In this document: positions 29,008-34,452 of the stretch, one piece after another | How the letters are laid out: the number at the start of each line of letters is the position of its first letter | Numbering within the stretch: position 1 is the first letter of the stretch | Source of the DNA: a virus | IMG/VR virus record: IMGVR_UViG_3300028393_000200 | Location: 1-34,452 of that record | Direction: 5' to 3' (one strand) | Length of the DNA stretch: 34,452 nucleotides | Program-made: the position numbers and the translations under genes | Notes under the pieces: model-generated | What the model was told of the DNA's origin: nothing | The model's database searches: none | The model's input: only the letters and a program-made list of their open reading frames with translations

Positions 29008-29424
29008 CTAGTTTACTGGCTTGCATTGGTCAGGTGTTCCCTGAGGAGTTGGGCATGCCCAGAAAGCGTAAGGCTTTCCAGTGTTCTTGCTCACTCCCTG
29101 TCGGAAGATTCGTGCTCCGTGGATGCACGTTGGGCTCGCTGTCCCTGATGGTGTTACTGCGCTTGGTGGAGGTGTAAGTAACGGAGCCTGCACCTGGGGT
29201 GGAGCGGAGTAAGTGGATGGCGCTGTGCCTAGAGTTGAAGGCGTGGTCCCCAAAGGGGCTGCATTGTAAGCACCAACAACCAATCGTTGTACGGCTGCTA
29301 CTTGCGTTGAGTAATCACCGATGCCTTCTAGTAAAACGCTGAGTTCATCAGCAGTGTTAGCACGGATATTAATCATATCCCCAGCAGGTGTCTTGTATGA
29401 TACTTGCAGTTTCCATTCTTCCAT
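29008..29424 (-). CDS. Possible DNA-binding protein with C-terminal zinc site
   Basis: This 138-aa protein has three parts. Residues 1-55 are helical/beta (LQVSYKTPAGDMINIRANTA). Residues 56-98 form a Pro/Thr/Ser-rich linker. Residues 99-138 form a metal site: CIHGARIFRQGVSKNTGKPY followed by FWACPTPQGTPDQC. This Cys-x-His...Cys...Cys pattern occurs in phage DNA-binding proteins. It sits between the two replication genes and the exonuclease, so a role in recombination or single-strand binding is plausible. Confidence 0.65.
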   Translation of the reverse strand: MEEWKLQVSYKTPAGDMINIRANTADELSVLLEGIGDYSTQVAAVQRLVVGAYNAAPLGTTPSTLGTAPSTYSAPPQVQAPLLTPPPSAVTPSGTASPTCIHGARIFRQGVSKNTGKPYAFWACPTPQGTPDQCKPVN

Positions 29425-29427
29425 TTG

Positions 29428-30033
29428 TTATCCTATCTTCGTTGAGAACTGACAGTGTGCTGTTAGTCCACATTTGTATTGGCAGTTGTTTGTGTTAGGT
29501 AAAAAGATTCCAGCCTTGCGTGCTTTATCAAAACCTGATACAAGATACTCAAGCTTATCTTCAGTGTACTGTTCAAGGCTTACTAATGGTGATACCCCAT
29601 GCTGGCGTGCCATCCAATAAGTCCCCCACTTAATATCGATTCCATAGGTCTTTAACAAACCTATCTTATAGAATCCGAGTTGCAGTGTATTGGTTGGTGT
29701 TTGCTGAGAGGTCTTCAAGTCGACGATGACTAACTCGCCATTGACTTCAAACACTCTGTCAAGAATCATCTTGACTGGCACGCCAGCAAACTGAGGTAAC
29801 ATCGCTAACTCGATTGCTGGTATACCATCTGGAGTCTTCCAGATTTTCCAGTCAGGGTTAGCCTTGCGCCAGTCGATATAAGCTTGCACCCATCGAGGAC
29901 CAGCATCTTGCCAGAAAGCAACGTTCTCTTTATCTGGGTTTGCCTTGGTTGCCCTGCCTCCAACACGTGCGTTGGTTAGGTCAGTGTCACCAAGTTCCTT
30001 AGCCCAGGCCTTCTCCCATAATTCATTCTGCAT
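29428..30033 (-). CDS. Cas4/RecB-like PD-(D/E)XK exonuclease, C-terminal part
   Basis: This 201-aa protein carries the core of a RecB-type nuclease. Asp92 lies in KMILDRVFEV, and D105-x-K107 in VIVDLKTSQ, followed by the QLGFYKIGL helix. Three cysteines near the end (C184, C188, C194) resemble the iron-sulfur ligands of Cas4/AddB nucleases. The His motif and fourth Cys expected at the N-terminus lie in the preceding 64-aa frame (30023-30217), which overlaps this one by 11 bp in a different frame. The start at ATG 30031-30033 (MQNELWEKAW) is the best internal choice. The enzyme is probably a 5'-to-3' or end-processing exonuclease used in replication or recombination. Confidence 0.83.
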   Translation of the reverse strand: MQNELWEKAWAKELGDTDLTNARVGGRATKANPDKENVAFWQDAGPRWVQAYIDWRKANPDWKIWKTPDGIPAIELAMLPQFAGVPVKMILDRVFEVNGELVIVDLKTSQQTPTNTLQLGFYKIGLLKTYGIDIKWGTYWMARQHGVSPLVSLEQYTEDKLEYLVSGFDKARKAGIFLPNTNNCQYKCGLTAHCQFSTKIG

Positions 30034-30217
30034 TTTCAAAGTCCCACATTTCTGTTGCTGTGTGGAAGGCACTGCCCCCTACTGACCAGACTGATGGAGC
30101 CTCAGGTACCTGTAGCAATCGCCCAAGGTAGTACTGATATCCACAGTCAACATAGGTGCTGAACGCTGAGTAACTCACGTGTTCAGGTAGTTCGTAATCT
30201 CCAAGTTGTATGCTCAT
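30023..30217 (-). CDS. Cas4/RecB-like exonuclease, N-terminal part
   Basis: This 64-aa frame begins MSIQLGDYELPEHVSYSAFS and includes TYVDCGYQYYLGRLL and VGGSAFHTATEMWD. The YSAFSTY-x-DC...YY segment and the GxxFH motif are the opening of RecB/Cas4-type nucleases. C25 would be the first iron-sulfur ligand and H52 the first catalytic-site residue. It stops at TGA (30023-30025), and the rest of the enzyme continues in the +1 frame from 30033. The start lies at the expected transcription start of a consensus promoter (30224-30253), so the message is probably leaderless. Confidence 0.82.
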   Translation of the reverse strand: MSIQLGDYELPEHVSYSAFSTYVDCGYQYYLGRLLQVPEAPSVWSVGGSAFHTATEMWDFENAE

Positions 30218-30223
30218 GTCCAG

Positions 30224-30253
30224 ATTATAGACATATTAGTGTCATGTTGTCAA
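30224..30253 (-). promoter_or_regulatory. Leaderless promoter for replication block
   Basis: On the minus strand: TTGACA (30253-30248), 18-bp spacer, TATAAT (30229-30224), both perfect. Transcription starting 7 nt after the -10 box would begin at the A of the ATG at 30217. Leaderless messages of this kind are common in actinobacteria. It would drive the exonuclease, single-strand-binding, helicase, primase and sigma-like genes. Confidence 0.85.
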
Positions 30254-30266
30254 GCTTTTTTTACAC

Positions 30267-30294
30267 TTGACAAAGTCAGCTTCCTGTGTATAAT
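30267..30294 (+). promoter_or_regulatory. Promoter P8, divergent
   Basis: TTGACA (30267-30272), 16-bp spacer, TATAAT (30289-30294), both perfect. It faces the tiny gene at 30377 and starts 13 bp from the -35 box of the leftward promoter. Confidence 0.85.
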
Positions 30295-30300
30295 TGATAT

Positions 30301-30366
30301 TAATATATTATATAAGAAGCCCTTAAGGGGCTTCTATATAGTATATAATAATATATATTATATAGG
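30301..30366. repeat. AT-rich palindromic element Y (partner of 18586-18663)
   Basis: ATTATATAAG (30307-30316) is followed by AGAAGCCC (30315-30322)/GGGCTTCT (30328-30335), an 8-bp hairpin around CTTAAG (30322-30327). An AT palindromic tract extends to 30366. It forms most of the 5' leader of the 30377 gene and shares a 14-nt identity plus layout with element X in the main control region. Confidence 0.6.
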
Positions 30367-30376
30367 AGAATAAACT

Positions 30377-30529
30377 ATGTTGCAAGCTTTTACTGCAGTA
30401 CTACTAGCACTTGCTGTTCACGATGTATTCTATGAACTGATTAGCAGATACCAGAACTACAAATTTAAGAAACATATGAAGGACTTCCATGACTATCTCG
30501 AAGACTGGGAAGCAGACGACGAGATTTAA
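30377..30529 (+). CDS. Tiny membrane-associated protein with own promoter
   Basis: This 50-aa protein (MLQAFTAVLLALAVHDVFYE at the start) has a hydrophobic N-terminal segment of about 14 residues, a Tyr/Lys-rich middle (QNYKFKKHMKDFHDYL) and an acidic tail (EDWEADDEI). It is a monocistronic unit: perfect promoter P8, a structured 76-nt leader, AGGAGA before the ATG and a strong terminator after the stop. This set-up suggests expression early and in quantity. No family is recognised; it may act on a host membrane process. Confidence 0.68.
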   Translation: MLQAFTAVLLALAVHDVFYELISRYQNYKFKKHMKDFHDYLEDWEADDEI

Positions 30530-30540
30530 GGCATAACAAA

Positions 30541-30590
30541 AGACCCCCCAACCTAGGGTGATTACCTTAGGAAGGGGGGTTTCTTGTCTC
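30541..30590. terminator. Bidirectional intrinsic terminator
   Basis: CCCCCC (30544-30549) pairs with GGGGGG (30574-30579), with further pairing inside (CCTAGG region against CCTTAGG). TTTCTT follows on the plus strand and TCTTTTGTT on the minus strand. It ends both the 30377 gene and the leftward lysis/tail operon. Confidence 0.82.
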
Positions 30591-30620
30591 TATGGGCCTG
30601 CTAGGGCCCTTTAAAGGGTA

Positions 30621-30779
30621 TTAAATCTTAGGCTTACTCTGCACAGTTCCAGCAGTGAAGGCTGTGATAACTGCTAGGATTGACCCTGAGTCCACTGCAA
30701 ACTTCAATGCACTCCATGTTACCAGTGCTGCTGTGACGGCAGTCACAACTGACTTCCAGTCTTTAAAATCTACCTTCAT
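30621..30779 (-). CDS. Holin-like small membrane protein
   Basis: This 52-aa protein (MKVDFKDWKSVVTAVTAALV, TWSALKFAVDSGSILAVITA, FTAGTVQSKPKI) has two hydrophobic segments (about 11-27 and 33-44) with a basic end. It is directly coupled to the endolysin stop (TAATG at 30777-30781). Small two-span proteins next to an endolysin are usually holins or antiholins. It is too short to be found by standard gene-length cut-offs. Confidence 0.72.
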   Translation of the reverse strand: MKVDFKDWKSVVTAVTAALVTWSALKFAVDSGSILAVITAFTAGTVQSKPKI

Positions 30780-31279
30780 TATTTACTCCATTTCGGTCTG
30801 CCAAATCCCACAACATGGGCTGTGAGTTTGCGCTTGTTGGTTTTCTTGTATGCTCTGATACGTACTGCAACTTCTCCACCATTGGCTTGTGAGCCTTTGG
30901 CTTTCTTCTCTGGTGATGTATTGCCTTCGATAGTGGTAAGGGTACCATCAAGGTTATCTTTAAGTACAATCCCTACATGTTCAACTGCAGCACCACCCTC
31001 GACAAAATCAAAGAAGACTATATCGCCAGGTTTAGGAGAGGCTGTCTCAGCATTACTCCATGCACCCGTACCTTGGAATGCGGCAACCCCACCTGGTGTC
31101 CATACTACGTTAGGCATTGACTTAAACCCAGCCTGTGATGCACACCACATTACAAATGAACCACACCATGGTTGCCCATCATGCTTAGTAAACTTGCCAT
31201 ACTTGGTATGATTGTTACCTTCTTCGATAGTCCCAACCTCTGCCTGTGCAACCTCAAGGAACTTATCTACTGTTGTCAT
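30779..31279 (-). CDS. CHAP-domain endolysin
   Basis: This 166-aa protein is a cell-wall hydrolase. The CHAP catalytic Cys39 is in GQPWCGSFVMWCASQAG, His101 in AAVEHVGIVL, and the third residue in the TIEGNTS segment (Glu118/Asn120). The segments KPGDIVFFDF and VVGFGRPKW are also typical. There is no signal peptide, so a holin is needed for access. No cell-wall-binding domain is present beyond the CHAP fold. It lies between two small membrane-protein genes, a normal lysis cassette. Confidence 0.92.
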   Translation of the reverse strand: MTTVDKFLEVAQAEVGTIEEGNNHTKYGKFTKHDGQPWCGSFVMWCASQAGFKSMPNVVWTPGGVAAFQGTGAWSNAETASPKPGDIVFFDFVEGGAAVEHVGIVLKDNLDGTLTTIEGNTSPEKKAKGSQANGGEVAVRIRAYKKTNKRKLTAHVVGFGRPKWSK

Positions 31280-31479
31280 TTTCTAACTAACTCCATTACT
31301 AAATCATGTAGAGTTTCAACCTTTGTTTCAAGGCGAACTACTGAATCTTTAAGACTTGAACCACCATTAGGCTTAAGTTCGTATAGGTAATGCTTAACCA
31401 ACCATCTCACACCACCACTGAAAGCGGTAGCAATTGCTATGATGGATACGATTAGTCCCGCCCAATTTGCTGGTGTCAT
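31276..31479 (-). CDS. Membrane-anchored lysis protein (holin or spanin-like)
   Basis: This 67-aa protein has an N-terminal transmembrane segment (ANWAGLIVSIIAIATAFSGG, about 4-24). A charged region and a coiled-coil-like end (SLKDSVVRLETKVETLHDLV) follow. It overlaps the endolysin start by 4 bp. One span plus a coiled coil recalls class III/DUF2746-type phage holins. With the 52-aa protein on the other side of the endolysin, the pair could be a holin and antiholin. Confidence 0.72.
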   Translation of the reverse strand: MTPANWAGLIVSIIAIATAFSGGVRWLVKHYLYELKPNGGSSLKDSVVRLETKVETLHDLVMELVRK

Positions 31480-31497
31480 TTGTTGCGCTCCTAGGAG

Positions 31498-33696
31498 TTA
31501 TAGTGTTCGGATTGTGAGTAGTAATATTCCACCGAAGCCAGAGAATCTTTTATCGGATGGTGTTCTATTGATGAACTGCATTGATTCAATTAGACCTGAG
31601 TATGCTTCTCCAGTTCTAAAGTCTTCAACAAGTACTGTATCACCAGCACTTTCTGTTTTTTCTAATTCAAGTAACTTATCATAGGCTGCATTTTCGTAGC
31701 CAACTTGTACCCCGTATGAGTCTAACTCTCTATCAAAGCATGCCAATGGATACTGGATAAGGCGTTGACGTGGGATTGCTGGCAATGCTTTTAATTGGTA
31801 GCCTCTGAATACGGGTCCTTTAGTAACATCAGATACTGAGCGTGCTAGAGTAAACTTAAATGATAGAGATTCTTGGGCACCAACAGGATAAGGAATACCA
31901 ACCTCTGATGTAGTACTACCCTCTGAGAAGTTTCCAACTGTATATTCAGCACCTAAGGAATCAACAGACTTGATAGTCAACCCACCAGTAGAGGTATCAA
32001 CACGTGGCTTTAGTGTTTTAAATACCTTGCTCTCAAGTGTATTGTAACGTATTTTACCTGTAGTTAGGTAGCCACTACTCATAAGACTTGCTGAATTCTC
32101 ACGGTACACATGGCCATTAGTTGAGTTCGCATATGCTGTGGAGAATGCTAGGTCATCTGTCCCACTAAGGAATGCAACGCCAGTTGTCTGGTGTACTGTA
32201 TCCCCGTTAGGGTAGTAAAGGTCATTAGCCCATACAAATCTTAGAGATTCAATCTCTGCTGTTAGGTCAATACGAATCAAACCTGGCTCTCCATCAACAG
32301 ATGTAGCACACCATACAAATCTATCTCGTGCTGCAAAGTCATAGCATGGTTGGCTAGTCTCTACAATTAGTGGACCATAACCAATAGAACCATCAGCAGA
32401 TATGTTTGCTGCACGAATACCCTTATCAGTACCAATCATCAAGTAATCTAGGTAGTAGAAAATCTTAAAGATTCGCTCACCAACTGGCATCTCAGCTGCA
32501 GTAATTGCAGATGTAATTGTTGACGGCATCTCACCAGTAGATGTTGATAGTGTAAACTTTTGAATTGTTGATTGGATTCCATTATAACCAGCTACATAGA
32601 TTGCTGTGCCTGATGCGGCAATAGATGTATACACGTGTGTTGATGCTGGGTGTGTATACAATGCCGTAGGCATTGATGTCTGTGCTGGTGAGAATTGATA
32701 GACTACATTGTTTGCAGCCATGACAATACGGTCTTTAACATATTCCATGGTAGCATTAGTTACAGTATTACCTGTATCTTGGAACATCTGAGTATCTGAT
32801 GTTGACTTGCTTCCAGTTAATGCTTTTTTATAAACAGTTAATCTTTGATTACCACCAACAGGTCTATTAGTAATCCAATATGCAGTTGTTCCATCATCGC
32901 ATATTGCATGCACTGGGTTATCTGCTCCAGAGTTGTAGTCAATAAAGTGTGTAATTGTACTAGATGCTGTACCGTTAGGTGTAACAGCAGTAGATGTAAC
33001 ATTTGATGCTGTCTTAGCATATGAAAATGTCGTACTAGTTACAGCGGTAATTTCAAATGTGCCATTGAATGTAGCGTCGACACCTGAGATATCAACCATA
33101 GTTCCAATTGCATACTTATGTGCTACGCTTGTTGTAAGTGTTGCAACATTAGATGCCAATGCTTTATTTGTAATCGAGTATGTGATAGGGTTATATACTT
33201 TATCAACATCATACTCATCATGCAATAGGATAGCAGGAATTGAGTTGAACTTGATAGAGCGAACAAACTGAAATGGTCGGTCATTGCTAGCAATAGCACC
33301 AGTAGTTATATGGTTTTCAATACAAGAGTTTAGTAATGTAACCTTGCCCTTGTTCCATACATCGACACCCTTTGCATCGGCAAATCGGTAACTGATATTC
33401 TCGCCAGCTGATGGGTCATAGTAGTTAATGCCATCACCATTATGGAAAGATGACTGAGCGCGTACCCACCAACCAGTAATAGACTGTTCACCTGGTTCAT
33501 TAGTTTGGTCAATCTGCTGCTTACGATACTGAGCAGTTTCTCTACGATATGGGAACTCATCGCTAGTCATTAAGAAGAAAGGTTGACCGCTGATAGCAAT
33601 ATCATAGGACTCAGCGTTACGAGTGTAAGCTGTTGTTGAGCTTGGGTTACTGAGTGCAAAAGGAATCTTTTCCGTGATATCGTAATCTATTGCCAT
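31498..33696 (-). CDS. Large tail protein with beta-propeller-like repeats
   Basis: This 732-aa protein is predicted mostly beta-stranded. From about residue 255 it shows repeated segments of the form DGTTAYWITN, DRIVMAANNVVYQF, GTAIYVAGYNG, LMIGTDKGIRAA and DRFVWCATSVDG, which look like propeller blades. Residues about 175-245 (NKALASNVATLTTSVAHKYA, FNGTFEITAV, FSYAKTASNVTSTAV) are an inserted Ig-like phage domain. The C-terminal part ends in a beta-rich FSGFGGILLLTIRTL. GGGAGAG precedes the ATG. It lies between the lysis cassette and the zinc protein, and is probably a tail hub, nozzle or spike component. Confidence 0.8.
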   Translation of the reverse strand: MAIDYDITEKIPFALSNPSSTTAYTRNAESYDIAISGQPFFLMTSDEFPYRRETAQYRKQQIDQTNEPGEQSITGWWVRAQSSFHNGDGINYYDPSAGENISYRFADAKGVDVWNKGKVTLLNSCIENHITTGAIASNDRPFQFVRSIKFNSIPAILLHDEYDVDKVYNPITYSITNKALASNVATLTTSVAHKYAIGTMVDISGVDATFNGTFEITAVTSTTFSYAKTASNVTSTAVTPNGTASSTITHFIDYNSGADNPVHAICDDGTTAYWITNRPVGGNQRLTVYKKALTGSKSTSDTQMFQDTGNTVTNATMEYVKDRIVMAANNVVYQFSPAQTSMPTALYTHPASTHVYTSIAASGTAIYVAGYNGIQSTIQKFTLSTSTGEMPSTITSAITAAEMPVGERIFKIFYYLDYLMIGTDKGIRAANISADGSIGYGPLIVETSQPCYDFAARDRFVWCATSVDGEPGLIRIDLTAEIESLRFVWANDLYYPNGDTVHQTTGVAFLSGTDDLAFSTAYANSTNGHVYRENSASLMSSGYLTTGKIRYNTLESKVFKTLKPRVDTSTGGLTIKSVDSLGAEYTVGNFSEGSTTSEVGIPYPVGAQESLSFKFTLARSVSDVTKGPVFRGYQLKALPAIPRQRLIQYPLACFDRELDSYGVQVGYENAAYDKLLELEKTESAGDTVLVEDFRTGEAYSGLIESMQFINRTPSDKRFSGFGGILLLTIRTL

Positions 33697-33708
33697 TGCT
33701 CTCCCTAA

Positions 33709-33903
33709 TTACCATTTACCTAGTGGACATGTTGCTGGTTCTAATTTAGTTTTCATATACATGAAGCAACCACATTCCTTACAAGTAGAGGTTAACTCTA
33801 CAAGTTGAGGGCATGCTTTGCAGATATCAAATCTGCGCTCTGCTTCTTCTTTTGTTGCCCTTGGCGTTCCATTAATCATGTCCCAAGGTTTTACATCACC
33901 CAT
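33709..33903 (-). CDS. DUF6171-like zinc-binding protein
   Basis: This 64-aa protein begins at the ATG at 33901-33903 (MGDVKPWDMINGTPRATKEE). It has ICKACPQLVELTSTCKECGC then FMYMKTKLEPATCPLGKW. This CxxC...CxxCxC...C pattern is that of a small family annotated as DUF6171, frequent in marine phages. The start overlaps the upstream stop (TAATG). The function is unknown, probably binding zinc. Confidence 0.78.
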   Translation of the reverse strand: MGDVKPWDMINGTPRATKEEAERRFDICKACPQLVELTSTCKECGCFMYMKTKLEPATCPLGKW

Positions 33904-34313
33904 TAGCAAGGAACTTGTGGTGTACCTGGATACCCACCTGTTGAGCATGCAGTGTACGATACACATGGTTCGCCACCGCTCACATCGCTACTAGAGGTGA
34001 AGTGCCCACCAGTATTTGTTGTGCAGTACCAAGTCTGTGATGTACCACATGATTGACTTTCGGTTTCTGTTGTGCTGCTAGTTTCAGTGTAAGAAGAACA
34101 ATCAGATGCTGTACATGTACGAGTTCCAGTAACTGTACGTGTACGTGATTGAGTGCCACCAGAACATGGTGAGTAACCTGACCAATCACCGTATGTATAA
34201 CTCCATGCACCACATGTAGGTGTACAAGTTGGTGGTGATGGGGGTGTTACTGGTGGAGGCGCTGCAACAACTGTATAAGATGCGGATATTACTCCGTATA
34301 ATAAATTCAACAT
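33903..34313 (-). CDS. Cys-rich protein with thrombospondin-type-1-like repeat
   Basis: This 136-aa protein has a hydrophobic start (MLNLLYGVISASYTVVAAPP), a Pro-rich linker and a cysteine-rich body with 10 Cys. Residues about 36-90 (WSYTYGDWSGYSPCSGGTQS then RTRTVTGTRTCT) have the W-x-x-W...C-S-x-G...R-T-R pattern of thrombospondin type 1 repeats. These are protein- or glycan-binding modules that are rare in phages. Both ends share bases with neighbour start/stop codons (TAATG). It is probably an exposed virion adhesin, inferred from domain type and place in the tail block. Confidence 0.72.
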   Translation of the reverse strand: MLNLLYGVISASYTVVAAPPPVTPPSPPTCTPTCGAWSYTYGDWSGYSPCSGGTQSRTRTVTGTRTCTASDCSSYTETSSTTETESQSCGTSQTWYCTTNTGGHFTSSSDVSGGEPCVSYTACSTGGYPGTPQVPC

Positions 34314-34452
34314 TAGGCTGACAAGTCTCCAGTAGCAATAAATGTATTAGTTGCAGTGCAGATAATTGCTGTTACAGAATTCTGAGCACGGAAAACAAGA
34401 CCAGGAGTTGCAGAGATTGTAACGCCTGAACCTGCAACAAGTGAAGTTGCGC
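34313..34452 (-). CDS. C-terminal fragment of a virion protein, cut by right edge
   Basis: The last 46 codons of a minus-strand gene whose start is beyond the window. The visible end (SLVAGSGVTISATPGLVFRA, QNSVTAIICTATNTFIATGD, LSA) is beta-rich, as in the C-terminal domain of phage fibre or collagen-like proteins. The stop shares bases with the next start (TAATG at 34311-34315). It may be the tip of the truncated collagen-like fibre at the left edge. Confidence 0.65.
   Translation of the reverse strand, partial: ATSLVAGSGVTISATPGLVFRAQNSVTAIICTATNTFIATGDLSA

Overview
The window reads as most of the genome of a tailed bacteriophage that infects an actinobacterium. No host chromosomal gene, integrase or tRNA is visible. 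The host inference rests on four things: a phage-encoded WhiB-type iron-sulfur regulator (23092-23364), a leaderless promoter-start arrangement (30224-30253), three perfect CRP/GlxR-type operators (19004-19118), and moderate-GC sequence. A freshwater or marine actinobacterium is a reasonable guess but is inference. The virion looks short-tailed: there is an N4-gp56-type major capsid protein, scaffold, portal, terminase and very large internal virion-type proteins, but no recognisable tape-measure, tail-tube or sheath gene.

Layout. (1) 1-18523, minus strand: structural block, read right to left. Order is terminase large subunit with an N-terminal HTH, portal, a proteasome/HslV-like Ntn hydrolase, a Gly/Pro/Gln-rich protein, three internal virion proteins (1635, 425 and 391 aa), scaffold, major capsid protein, a run of tiny basic proteins, a glycosyltransferase and collagen-like fibres. 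The left edge cuts through a collagen-like fibre gene. (2) 18524-19478: a 955-bp control region without genes. It carries AT-rich palindromes, a minus-facing terminator, a tandem octamer repeat, three CRP-type operators, five plus-strand TTGACA promoters all with 17-bp spacers, and several RNA hairpins. (3) 19479-24816, plus strand: early/accessory block of many very small proteins, a zinc-ribbon amidoligase next to a class II glutamine amidotransferase, WhiB, and a secreted lytic-transglycosylase-like protein. (4) 24796-30217, minus strand: replication and recombination block. It holds a sigma-like factor, PD-(D/E)XK nucleases, a DUF1599/Nmad1 protein, a primase in two overlapping frames, a DnaB/RecA-like ATPase, possible ssDNA-binding proteins, and a Cas4/RecB-like exonuclease in two overlapping frames. 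(5) 30218-30620: a second divergent control region with promoters on both strands, one tiny plus-strand gene and a bidirectional terminator. (6) 30621-34452, minus strand: lysis cassette (holin-like, CHAP endolysin, second membrane protein), a 732-aa tail protein, a DUF6171-like zinc protein, a thrombospondin-repeat-like protein and the C-terminus of another virion protein cut by the right edge.

How it fits together (inference): host RNA polymerase, perhaps helped by the host cAMP receptor protein, fires the tandem early promoters. WhiB and the sigma-like factor could then redirect transcription. The minus-strand replication block supplies primase, helicase and nucleases; no DNA polymerase is visible, so replication may borrow the host enzyme or use a gene missing from the window. 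The structural block then builds and packages capsids and the lysis cassette releases them. Both contig ends lie in or near fibre genes, and the left one lies inside a collagen repeat, which is where assemblies of circular or permuted genomes often break.

The most unusual items are the three CRP-type operators, two of them placed identically upstream of two promoters, the proteasome-like peptidase in the capsid operon, the amidoligase/amidotransferase pair, and two DNA-metabolism genes that are each split by a one-base frame offset.
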